This document shows, piece by piece, positions 15,146-23,800 of a DNA stretch of 48,019 bases; the first letter of the stretch is position 1, and each line of letters begins with the position of its first letter. Source of the DNA: a virus. Location of the stretch: the IMG/VR virus record IMGVR_UViG_3300049255_000568, positions 1-48,019 of that record; one strand, written 5' to 3'. The position numbers were made by a program, and so were the translations under genes. Below the pieces are notes generated by a model. It searched no databases, was not told the origin of the DNA, and saw only the letters and a list, made by a program, of their open reading frames with translations.

Positions 15146-15499
15146 ATGAGAACCAGCAAGCCTAAGATCAATAAGCCGAAGGTGCCGGCGAAGATTTCGC
15201 CCTCGGTGCTGCCGAAGGCTCCTTCGAAGTCCGGCGAGCGCACCCGCGTCTACGAGCACAACTGCCACGAGGAGCGCTATGCGCGCGAGCGGGCGAACCA
15301 CGGTCTCGATGAGCGCCGGCGGCTCACCGAGATCGAGTGCGCGAGCCAGCGCGCCCACGAGAAGACCCTGCGCGACCGCGCCTGCAAAGAGCGCGAGGAC
15401 CGCCGGCGTGATGATGAACATCGTTCATTTGAACATCGTTCAGAGAGCGAAGTCGGCCAGGCCGCCGCTCGCAAAGAGCGGCCGGTGTATGGCGAGTAG
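15146..15499 (+). CDS. Small highly charged protein, unknown function
   Basis: 117 residues with AGAGAGG upstream of the ATG. A Lys/Pro-rich head (INKPKVPAKISPSVLPKAPS) is followed by a helix made almost only of Arg, Glu, Asp and His (EERYARERANHGLDERRRLT, KEREDRRRDDEHRSFEHRSE). There are no hydrophobic core positions, so it is likely extended or coiled-coil. Position between portal and scaffold suggests a capsid assembly helper or internal protein. No family recognised. Confidence 0.6.
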   Translation: MRTSKPKINKPKVPAKISPSVLPKAPSKSGERTRVYEHNCHEERYARERANHGLDERRRLTEIECASQRAHEKTLRDRACKEREDRRRDDEHRSFEHRSESEVGQAAARKERPVYGE

Positions 15500-15513
15500 A
15501 GACCACCCTGTTA

Positions 15514-15693
15514 ACCCACCCCCAGGCTTCGCCGTTCCCCTCCCGATACGGGAGGGGGAGGAAAGGTTAGCTGGCCGCTACGCGCGCTAGAGGGCATTGT
15601 GAAAGTCACTTTGACGTGAGTTTCGCTCTGCTCCAAGCTAACAACTCTTCCCCTCCCGAGGCGGGAGGGGTGGCACGCAGTGCCGGGGTGGGT
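15514..15693. repeat. Palindromic element, class A
   Basis: ACCCACCCC...GGGGTGGGT ends; inner CCCCTCCCGATACGGGAGGG and CCCCTCCCGAGGCGGGAGGG arms. The right end is directly followed by AAGGAG, the ribosome site of the next gene. Confidence 0.75.
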
Positions 15694-15711
15694 AAGGAGC
15701 AATCATAAACC

Positions 15712-16578
15712 ATGTTTGAGACGCTAAATGAGGCCGGCGCCCATACCGCCGGCTTGCCGGATGGCTCGTCCCCATCCGTTTTGAACGAAGGGCCGGAAAT
15801 GCCGGACCTTTCGCCGTTTGACTCCGCCGCCGAGCCGGGCCTCGACACCCCGGACTATAGCGTCCCGCGAGCAGCGGGCCAGCTAAACGAGACGCCAGTC
15901 GCTAACGGCGTGGACCCAGATGCGGTCGATTTCGAGGCGGACGACAATCCCGAAGATACTCCCTTCCACAACCATCCGCGTTGGAAGGAGCTGATGGGCC
16001 GCAAGAAGGCCCTGGAAGACCAACTGGCGAATGTCCAGGGCTTCGCCCCCGTGGTGGAGCGCCTGAAAAGCATCGGCATCAACAGCGCCGAAGAGTTCGA
16101 CGCCGCCTATGCCGCCGAAGAGCAGCGCCAGTTCGAAGCCAATTTAGCGCAGGCGTTGAACGCCGGCGTTCGTAATGGAACCATTCCCCCTGCCACAGCC
16201 CAGGCGCAGTTCGAGTCCGCCGTAAAACAGCGGCAGATCGACCAGGCGATGGCCGCGTGGCAGGGGTTCGAGATAAACCAGCAGATTCAGGCCGCCAAGC
16301 AGCGTTTCCCGGAGATGGACGACGAGATGGTGCGCCAGGTGGCGTTCGCCAATTACGGCCGGCCAGGTTTCGATCTGGCTGAGCTGGCGCGCCGCTCCCA
16401 CGAGAGGAATCTTTCGTATCTGGAGCGCCATCTCGCGCAGTATGAGGCCGACCGGGCCCAGACTCCTTCCGCGCCGCTCTCCAACGAGCGAGGTTCGCTG
16501 GCCCCGACCAACGGACGCATGGCCGCGCGCCGTTCCTGGGAAGAGCTGCTCGGCCTGACAAAATTCGTGAAGACGTAG
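15712..16578 (+). CDS. Scaffold-like protein
   Basis: 288 residues located directly before the capsid gene. The N-terminal ~85 residues are acidic and disordered (DPDAVDFEADDNPEDTPFHN), then helices rich in Gln, Ala and Glu (WKELMGRKKALEDQLANVQG, EEQRQFEANLAQALNAGVRN), and a basic Ser/Arg tail ending KFVKT. An acidic, Gln/Ala-helical protein between portal and coat is the standard scaffold signature, and the basic C-terminal end would bind the coat. Assigned by composition and position. The stop codon TAG is the first three bases of a class A repeat. Confidence 0.7.
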   Translation: MFETLNEAGAHTAGLPDGSSPSVLNEGPEMPDLSPFDSAAEPGLDTPDYSVPRAAGQLNETPVANGVDPDAVDFEADDNPEDTPFHNHPRWKELMGRKKALEDQLANVQGFAPVVERLKSIGINSAEEFDAAYAAEEQRQFEANLAQALNAGVRNGTIPPATAQAQFESAVKQRQIDQAMAAWQGFEINQQIQAAKQRFPEMDDEMVRQVAFANYGRPGFDLAELARRSHERNLSYLERHLAQYEADRAQTPSAPLSNERGSLAPTNGRMAARRSWEELLGLTKFVKT

Positions 16579-16658
16579 ACCCACCCCCAGGCTTCGCCGT
16601 TCCCCCTCCCGAGGCGGGAGGGGTGGCATGAGCGAAGCGAAATGGCAGGGTGAGTCTA
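16576..16658. repeat. Palindromic element, class A (short)
   Basis: TAGACCCACCC to GGGTGAGTCTA, inner CCCCTCCCGAGGCGGGAGGG. The left TAG is the stop codon of the scaffold-like gene. Confidence 0.7.
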
Positions 16659-16672
16659 AGAGGTAACACAAA

Positions 16673-17821
16673 ATGGCAATAGACCCCAATGCGCTGACAC
16701 TCTCCGAGTGGGCGCACCTATCCAACGATCCCCTTGTGCTCAAGATCACCGAATCACTGCACAAGACGCTGAACATCCTTCAGGATATCCCGCTTGTCAC
16801 CGATGAAACCCTGAACATGGTCGGAATGCGCTATGTCGATACGCTTCCCGGTGTGAACTGGGGGCAGATCAACAAGGCGCCGACCGTGGTGAAGGGCAAG
16901 CCCACTCCCTATGAGGAGCAAGCGTTCCTGATCCGCAACCAGTTCCAGGTCGATAAGCGCCTGGTGAACAACAAGAACAATATCCAATCGCCGGTGCAGA
17001 CCGAGATCGACATGTTCATGGAGGCGCTCACCTACGAGCTGAACTTCCGGTTCATCCTGAACGATCCGACAAACCAGAACGACCTCACCAACGGCCTCGC
17101 GCCGGGCACGACCAGCGGATCGACCACGGGCATGGCCCAGTTCGCCGGAAACGGCGACGCCTGGGTGGGCCTTGCGACCCGCATGAACAATCCGGCGCAG
17201 TACGGAATCCCCTCTGAGATGCTGATCAACGGAACCAGCATCGGCACCGGTCTCGACCTGACCGCGGCGACCTTGGGCTCTACCACCGCGGGTGTCCCGC
17301 AGGCGGCATCGAACCTCTTTATCGAGAGCGTCCAGCAGATGCTCGACACCATGAACGCCCCCGAGGGCGATGGGGTCGTTTTCTACTGCAACGACCTTCT
17401 GAAGCGGCGCTGGGAGCGGGCGGTCCGCACCTCGGGCGCGGGCGGCGGCTTCGACATCACACGGGATGCGTTCGACCGGCCCGTAGCGACCTACAAGAAC
17501 GCCAAGATCCGCGACGTGGGCCGTCTTGCTCCGCTCGCCGGCGCGAACCAGTCGCTGAGGGTGATCTCGCCCTTCGAGCTGCCGACGGGCGCGCCGAGCT
17601 TCTCCGGCCAGACCAACGCGAACTACACCAGCCTTTATGCGGTGCGCTACGGCGACGGCTACTTCAAGGGCTGGCAGACCAATCCCTTGAAGCCCGACAA
17701 CCTGGGAGTCGACCCCACCAACGGCGTCATGATCAACATTGTCGTCGATTGGGGCGCCGGCCTCTGGCAGCAGCACAACCGCTCGGTTTGCCGCTTGTTC
17801 GGCATTAAGATCAGCCCGTAG
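16673..17821 (+). CDS. Major capsid protein
   Basis: 382 residues, AGAGGTAA ribosome site. Features of HK97-fold coats of this type: N-terminal helix (ALTLSEWAHLSNDPLVLKIT), the spine-helix region TEIDMFMEALTYELNFRFIL, a P-domain segment VVFYCNDLLKRRWERAVRTS, and the A-domain end MINIVVDWGAGLWQQHNRSV. It lies after the scaffold-like gene and before adaptor genes. It should form the icosahedral shell. The assignment combines layout with overall similarity to bacteriophage coat families such as GP7-like; no single catalytic motif exists to confirm it. Confidence 0.85.
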   Translation: MAIDPNALTLSEWAHLSNDPLVLKITESLHKTLNILQDIPLVTDETLNMVGMRYVDTLPGVNWGQINKAPTVVKGKPTPYEEQAFLIRNQFQVDKRLVNNKNNIQSPVQTEIDMFMEALTYELNFRFILNDPTNQNDLTNGLAPGTTSGSTTGMAQFAGNGDAWVGLATRMNNPAQYGIPSEMLINGTSIGTGLDLTAATLGSTTAGVPQAASNLFIESVQQMLDTMNAPEGDGVVFYCNDLLKRRWERAVRTSGAGGGFDITRDAFDRPVATYKNAKIRDVGRLAPLAGANQSLRVISPFELPTGAPSFSGQTNANYTSLYAVRYGDGYFKGWQTNPLKPDNLGVDPTNGVMINIVVDWGAGLWQQHNRSVCRLFGIKISP

Positions 17822-17826
17822 TTTAA

Positions 17827-17974
17827 TGGCCCCCATCCCCTAGCCCCGGCCCCGGATTGAAATCCGGGTCTGGCACTTCGAAGGCCGCCTGCGCGGACTA
17901 GGAATCAACCCACGGAGGTGGGTTTCGTAGCGCCAGCCCCCGGGTTTTAACCCCGGGGCCTAAGCCGGGGTGGG
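17827..17974. repeat. Palindromic elements, class E and mixed
   Basis: GCCCCGGCCCCGGATTGAAA / TCCGGG, GGCCGCCTGCGCGG, ACCCACGGAGGTGGGT and CCCCGGGTTTTAACCCCGGG hairpins end in GGGGTGGGTCC just before the next gene's AAAGGAA ribosome site. Confidence 0.65.
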
Positions 17975-17995
17975 TCCCCGAAAGGAACAAATATC

Positions 17996-18499
17996 ATGGC
18001 AAGTGATGCCCTTTTGACACTGATTCCACACAACACGGCCTCTTCGACCAGCCCGCCAGTCTCAGCGGGCTCGGGTAACGAGGTGACCTTTAGCTCGCTC
18101 ACGGCGCCGACGGCGCTCGGGGTCGGGCCCAATCCCGCGACAGGGATCAACACCGCGAACTTCATCGACCTGAAGACCATTCAGGGCACCCGCAAGCACA
18201 ACCCGCTGGTGGCGTATATCCTCTACGATACCGCCTCGACATCGTCGGGAACGGGAACGGCGCTCTTTACGATCGATCATGCCGATGACAGCACGACAAC
18301 GCCCGGCACGCCGGGCACCTGGCAGGTGCTGCATGCGTCTGACCAGGGACCAATCAACCTCACCACCACGGCCGCCACCGGCCAGGCGTGGATCACGATC
18401 GGCCGATCCAAGCGTTATATCCGGCTGAACGTGTTTCTGGCTGGCACTGGCGGGACAATCAATGTCAGCAAGGCCGATATCCGCATAGCCGAGCCGTAG
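17996..18499 (+). CDS. Structural (head decoration-like) protein
   Basis: 167 residues, very rich in Thr, Ser, Gly and Ala, with alternating beta-strand patterns: LTLIPHNTASSTSPPVSAGS, NFIDLKTIQGTRKHNPLVAY, AWITIGRSKRYIRLNVFLAG. Directly downstream of the coat protein and AAAGGAA-led. Composition and location fit a head decoration or spike protein with a jelly-roll or Ig-like fold. No family recognised. Confidence 0.6.
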   Translation: MASDALLTLIPHNTASSTSPPVSAGSGNEVTFSSLTAPTALGVGPNPATGINTANFIDLKTIQGTRKHNPLVAYILYDTASTSSGTGTALFTIDHADDSTTTPGTPGTWQVLHASDQGPINLTTTAATGQAWITIGRSKRYIRLNVFLAGTGGTINVSKADIRIAEP

Positions 18500-18514
18500 G
18501 ATGCTCTCACGGAT

Positions 18515-18632
18515 GCCCGACTCCTAAAGGAGTGGGCTAGAAGTGCGTGAAGGCCGCCTGCGCGGCCTGATTCTTTAGGCGGCGGTGGCCGCCTTCGTGC
18601 TCTTTATAGCCCGCGCCTTTAGGCGCTGGGGC
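18515..18632. repeat. Palindromic element, class C
   Basis: GCCCGACTCCTAAAGGAGTG; inner GGCCGCCTGCGCGGCC; right arm AGCCCGCGCCTTTAGGCGC. The two arms no longer pair with each other as whole arms, but each keeps its own small palindrome. Confidence 0.7.
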
Positions 18633-18646
18633 AATGGGCCATTCCC

Positions 18647-18892
18647 ATGATCCCGAAACCTGTCCAACCGACACCAACGAAACCAGCCCAGAAGCCGGCG
18701 ATGGGGCCTCCGCCTGGAACGCTGCGGGAGAAGCGTGATGCTGCGGCTTCCCAGCTCAGGCAGACTCCGGAGCCGTTTCGCGGGCGTCCCTTTAGCCCGG
18801 TCGTCTCGATAAAGCCGATGAGCCGGGCCGACGAAAAACCCGGCATTAAGAGCGAGCGTCCCGACGGACGCAAGGGAAAGAGTTCAAGATGA
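18647..18892 (+). CDS. Small proline-rich protein
   Basis: 81 residues: MIPKPVQPTPTKPAQKPAMG, PPPGTLREKRDAAASQLRQT, then a basic tail ending GRKGKSSR. Probably disordered. Its stop overlaps the start of the next gene (ATGA at 18889-18892), strong evidence that it is translated and coupled to the adaptor gene. Function unknown. Confidence 0.6.
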   Translation: MIPKPVQPTPTKPAQKPAMGPPPGTLREKRDAAASQLRQTPEPFRGRPFSPVVSIKPMSRADEKPGIKSERPDGRKGKSSR

Positions 18893-19839
18893 CACGAGGC
18901 GAGATCAAGCAGTTCGCCAAGGCGCTTTTAGGGGAAGACAACGACGCGCCCGGCATCGACCCCCAGCTTCTCGACCGCCAGGTGGACCAGGCGACCAACG
19001 AGATCTGCCGCGCGACCGGCTGCTACTATCTGTCTTACCCGGTGAACCTGGTCAACGGCCAGCAGAAGTATTCCGCGCCGCCCTTGTATGAGATACGGGC
19101 CGTTTACGCCACCCTCTCGAACGGCAAAAACCAGCTTCTCGTTCCTTACACCGCGAAACAGTTGGACGATCTCTGCCCGCTGTGGCGCTGGGACCCGAAC
19201 ACTAACCAGCCCACCGCCGGCGACCCGGTCTGCTACATCCCGAACGGCCTGAACACTGTTTCGCTCTACCCTGTGCCCAACTATAGCCTGGGGTCGGGCG
19301 CGAGCGCGACGGCCACGCTCGGCACGGGAGGCGCGGCGGGCCAGGTCACGGGCTTTACGGGGCTTGTGGGCGGGTCCGGGTACGCGACACCGCCGACCGT
19401 TGCGATCACCGACGCCGAAGGAACGGGCGCGGCGGCGCACGCGGTGCTCACCGCCGGCGTGGTGACTTCGATTGTTGTCGATAACCCGGGCTCGGGCTAT
19501 GTATCGCCAACGGTGACCATTACCGCCTACGGGCTGACGTTCGAGGGGTTGGCCGTTCCCAAAGACGCCCAGCAAAGCCTCTGGCCGCTCGATACCCACC
19601 CATGCCCCCTCCCCGCGCGCGGCCACGAGGCCGTGGGCTATCGCCTGGCAAGTCTTCGCTGCCTGCAGCGCTTCGCCCAGGAGAAGGACCAGTCGCTCTT
19701 GATGCTCCGCCAGCAGTTCGAAACGGAGTACCGGGTTCTGAAGGGCTACGTGGAGAGCGAGGCGGCGAAGTTCACCGAAGCGACGCGCTACCGGGCGCAT
19801 GTCGGCAACCAGATGCACGTGCCCTATTATCCGTATTAG
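18889..19839 (+). CDS. Head-tail adaptor-like protein with GGSGY beta-repeat insertion
   Basis: 316 residues. N- and C-terminal parts (QLLDRQVDQATNEICRATGC, QLLVPYTAKQLDDLCPLWRW, AVGYRLASLRCLQRFAQEKD, LMLRQQFETEYRVLKGYVES) look like the helical head-completion adaptor of podoviruses that binds under the portal. Between them about 75 residues (GSGASATATLGTGG to SPTVTITA) form a beta repeat, GGSGYATPPTVAITDAEGTG / NPGSGYVSPTVTIT, also present in the tail protein at 20839. A short palindromic-element peptide (THPCPLPARGHE) follows. Translationally coupled to the upstream small gene. Adaptor role is inferred from position and shape. Confidence 0.6.
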   Translation: MTRGEIKQFAKALLGEDNDAPGIDPQLLDRQVDQATNEICRATGCYYLSYPVNLVNGQQKYSAPPLYEIRAVYATLSNGKNQLLVPYTAKQLDDLCPLWRWDPNTNQPTAGDPVCYIPNGLNTVSLYPVPNYSLGSGASATATLGTGGAAGQVTGFTGLVGGSGYATPPTVAITDAEGTGAAAHAVLTAGVVTSIVVDNPGSGYVSPTVTITAYGLTFEGLAVPKDAQQSLWPLDTHPCPLPARGHEAVGYRLASLRCLQRFAQEKDQSLLMLRQQFETEYRVLKGYVESEAAKFTEATRYRAHVGNQMHVPYYPY

Positions 19840-19846
19840 TGGAGAA

Positions 19847-19957
19847 GCCCCCACCCCCTAACCCCCTCCCCCGTTGACACAGGAGAGGGGGAATAGGATA
19901 TGTGCTTTTCTTTCTCCCCTCTCCTGCGGAGCGGGGGAGGGGCTAGGGGGTGGGGGC
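19847..19957. repeat. Palindromic element, class H-like
   Basis: GCCCCCACCCCCTAACCCCC opposes GGGGCTAGGGGGTGGGGGC, with inner CTCCCCCGTTGACACAGGAG and its mate CTCCTGCGGAGCGGGGGAGG. Its left half is the sequence found inside dnaB (2944-3001). Confidence 0.75.
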
Positions 19958-19970
19958 CAATAAAACCACC

Positions 19971-20705
19971 ATGCCATCACCACAACTTAGCGACTTGCAA
20001 AACTCGGTGCTTACACTTCTCCATGAGGCGCAGAACAGCCCCGTGGCGGAGCTCGACCCAAGCCCCGGCGGAACGGCGGCCATCACCACCGACCAGCAGA
20101 TCACGCTCTTTTTGAACGAGGGCTGCGCCGACCTTGCCCGCACGGCGATTCCCGTGCCGGGAACGGCTTCGTTGGCCGCGCAAACGGCGCAGATGTATGC
20201 CTACAGCGCGTTCACGACTCTCGACAGCGGCAAGCTCTGGTATGCCCGCTCGGTATCGTTCAATGGCTTCGCGCTTATCCCGATCTCCCGAGCCGCATTG
20301 GAGCGCTGGTTCCCCACCTGGCAGACCGACCCTACGGGAAGCCCGCTCTACTGGTTTAGAAACGGGGTCGAGGGCTTTGGAATCTATCCCCAGCCTTCTT
20401 CCAGCGGAACCCTGGCTGCCGCTGGCTTCGAGATTCCCGTGCCTCTGGCCAGCCCGACCGATACGCTCATGGCCTGGCTGCCGGACCATTTAACCAAGCT
20501 GCCGGTCTGGTATGCCGCCGCTCAGGTGGCCCTGCAAAACGATGAGGACATGAGCCTGCGCCAGCGGGCCGTGATCTGGAGCGGGGCTTATCAGGAAGGG
20601 GTCGCGGAGCTGCAGAAGCAGTGCTGGCAGAGCGATCCCGCGCTTGCCCGCGCGCTTTGGAGTACGCCGGCGACTCCTCAGATGCAGCCGCTTCCGCAGG
20701 GGTAG
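19971..20705 (+). CDS. Head-tail connector/adaptor-like protein
   Basis: 244 residues from ATG 19971; a GTG at 19950 within the repeat is an alternative start. Helical N-terminus (PQLSDLQNSVLTLLHEAQNS), AITTDQQITLFLNEGCADLA, then a beta-rich middle (GKLWYARSVSFNGFALIPIS, ALERWFPTWQTDP, YWFRNGVEGFGIYPQPSSSG) and C-terminal helices (LPVWYAAAQVALQNDEDMSL). This pattern and the location between adaptor and tail nozzle fit a podovirus head-closure or tubular protein. No specific family named. Confidence 0.6.
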   Translation: MPSPQLSDLQNSVLTLLHEAQNSPVAELDPSPGGTAAITTDQQITLFLNEGCADLARTAIPVPGTASLAAQTAQMYAYSAFTTLDSGKLWYARSVSFNGFALIPISRAALERWFPTWQTDPTGSPLYWFRNGVEGFGIYPQPSSSGTLAAAGFEIPVPLASPTDTLMAWLPDHLTKLPVWYAAAQVALQNDEDMSLRQRAVIWSGAYQEGVAELQKQCWQSDPALARALWSTPATPQMQPLPQG

Positions 20706-20712
20706 GAAGTAA

Positions 20713-20827
20713 GCCCGACACCTGAAGGTGTGGGCTATAAAATGCACAAAGCCTGCCTGCGCAGGCTAGGTTGAGGCCGCGTCGGCGGCCTTCGCGCTCT
20801 CAATAGCCCGCGCGTTCACGCGCCGGG
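20713..20827. repeat. Palindromic element, class C
   Basis: GCCCGACACCTGAAGGTGTG plus GGCT, inner GCCTGCCTGCGCAGGC and GGCCGCGTCGGCGGCC, right arm AGCCCGCGCGTTCACGCGCC. Confidence 0.8.
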
Positions 20828-20838
20828 GAAGACCACCT

Positions 20839-23800
20839 ATGCCGATACCCAAACCAGCCATTCTACGCGGACAGCAGCCCATGCAGGACCTGGAAGAGTT
20901 TTACCAGGACCGGATATGGCTTGGGCTAGATAAATACCGCCCTCCGCAGGACCTCGATCCGGGCTTTGTCACGCAGGCCGACAACCTCTACAATGTGGGC
21001 GGCGAGCTGATGATCCGCCCCGGAAAGCAGGCCCAGCTCTCTTCCGCCATGGGCGCGCCGGTCTATGTGATCGGAACCTTTCTGGATAGCGAAGGCACAG
21101 GCGCGGCGGCGACCGCCACGGTTTCGATGGGCGCGATCACCGGCTTTTCGGTCAGCCCCGGCGGAAGCGGCTATAACAGCCCGCCGGCGGTGATTATCAC
21201 CGACAGCACGGGAACGGGAGCAACAGCCACGGCCACGGTTTCGGGCGGCGCGGTGACGGGCATCACGCCCGGTCACGGCGGTATGAACTACGCATCGCCC
21301 ACCATCAGCTTTGGACCGCCACCCGTGTGGATCCTTTTTGTCTGTAACGGCAAGCTGTACAAGATACAGAACGGCACCAGCACGCCCACCGAGATCAAAG
21401 ACAATAGCGGCCATAGCCTTTCCCTGAACGGCCCCGGAGTCCAGATGGCGCGCTACGGCGAGTTTGGGTACCTAATCGACGGCACCGCGACCGGCCCCCT
21501 TTACCAGATCGATTTGACCCAGGCGACGGCCGTGACGGCGCTGAATGCGCCCGGAAGCGCGCCGATCGCAAGTCTCGCGAACGCGAACGTGTTGCTCAGC
21601 TTTGACCCGAAATCCGCCGCCTACGACGCCCCGCCGGCTTACGACCCGTTGGGGACGTATCCCACGCAGAACGCCTTCCCGACCTCTTACAAGGCAGTGA
21701 GCGGCCACGTGTGGGCGGCAACCGCCGGCTGGACCCCTACCAACCTGCCGGTGTTCGGATCGGCGGCGGGGGTGACATCGGGCTCGATCCAGGGCAGCAT
21801 GCGCAGCCTCCTGCTGCCCGCGCCGGCCTTTTACGACAACTATAACGGCATCGCGCTGGAGTGGGTGAGCTTCTACGACCCGAGCAGCAATCTGGAGTCG
21901 CCGTCGATCACCAATATCCAGCACGGCGATGGCAGCGGCGAGTATGCGTCGCAGTTTCTGGTTTCGTTCTACTATTACCAGTGCAATATCAACGCCGCAG
22001 TGAATGTTACCTGCAAGGCCACAAACACGGCGGGCACGTTCCAGAAGACCTACACGGTGCACCCTCAGAGCGGCACGCCGAACAATATCGTGGCGTTTCC
22101 CGCCATTTCGCTCCTTTTCGACTTCTCGGAATTGGCAAGTGTGGCGGACCCGATCACCTCATGGAAGGTCGTTTTCCAGGGCGCGCCGACCACGAATGCG
22201 GCGCTCGCCAACCTGCAGGGCATGATGATCGCCTTTGTTACCGGCGGCCCGATCTGGGGCGTGCTCGGCGGCGCGGGAAGCGGCAACTACGACAGCGGCT
22301 CGTGGTTCACCACGCGCACCAAGCTGCAAAACAACGCCAGCATCGGCTGGATCGCCGACAGCCAGGCCGAGCAGACAAACGCGCTCCCGCCGGCATCGTT
22401 CAATAACTTCACCAAGGACGCCCGCCTGACCGTCAGCTTCGGCAGCGGGGCATCGTTCACGCCCACGGTCAGCGGCGGCGCGGTCACGGGAATCGACCCG
22501 GGCCATCCGTTCACAGGCGGCTCAGGCTATTTGCAGGGCACAGTGATTAACTTTACGGGCGGGGGAGGATCGGGCGCAAGCGCGTTAGCCGCGGTGAACT
22601 CGTCGGGTGTGATCACGGGCATCCAGGCCGGAACACTGGTGGGCGGGATCGGGTATACGTCGGCTCCCACGCCTATCTTCGGGCAGCCGCTCTCCGATAT
22701 CGAGTATGTGAGTGTCCCTTTGAAAGGCTTTATCGAGAGCGGGACCCTGCAGTTCAACTTCCCGAGCGACTCTATCGAGCTGCGCCTTTTGCCGGCGGGC
22801 TCGGGACAAAACTATGTGCCGGTGAGCATGACCCTCGACCCGAGCGGGAATTTCGCCACGGCGGACCTGACCTCGCTTTTGCCGGCGGATGTGGCCTGCG
22901 TGGCTTCGGCGCAGATCCACTTTATCGACAACCCGGTCGTTTCGGCGACAGCGTTCAATTTCAATGTCGGCCAGCTCACCATCGCCGGCAACCTTTCGGT
23001 GGGCTTTGCGCCTTACAACTGGATCTACACCGAGGTGGACAGCAACGGCGACACCACGCTCGCGCGGATTATCGAAAGCGACCCGACCCCTTATTCGAAC
23101 ACGCTCGCCCCGACCGGCCAAACGGCCACCGCGCAACTGGCCCTGCCGACCGGCCCGATTAACGGGTCGAGCGATAAGTTCTTCCTCTACCGGTCGGGGG
23201 GAACGTTCTCCGACGGCCTCATGCGGCTTGTCACGGCGGCCTCGTGGTCCGAAGTCTTCAACATGGCCGCCCAGCCTAAGACCCCGCCGCCGACGGGTCA
23301 ACCTCCGGGCGGCGATACCCCGCCGGGCGTGCAGTTGACTCCCTATAACAAGTTTGTCTCGTGGGGCCAGGTCACCCCGCAGAATACCAACCAGAAGATC
23401 TTCGTGGACAACACGCCGGATGCGAACCTGGTGGGCAACCCGGTGCTCGTTCCCGGCAAGCAACCCGCTCCCAAAGGCGCGACCGCGATCGCCCGCTTTC
23501 AGAACCGGCTCTGGCTCGCCGTTCCGAACGGCGTAATCTCTTCCTGGCTCCTTTCCACCGGAGACGGCCTCGGCCTCTATTTCAACCCGACTGTCGATCC
23601 CACCGACCCGAACGCCTCCCTCAAGGGCAGCGGCTTCATCCCGGTCGGCCAGGGCGATAACGATGCCGTGGTCTCGCTCAAGGCGCTGGGCACGGTGTTG
23701 ACCGTTTGGAAGGGCCTCTCCTGCTATTACATCGATGGCTACGACCCCACCAACTTCGGCTGCAACGAGTACCAGGCGATTCAGGATCAGGGCCTGGTCG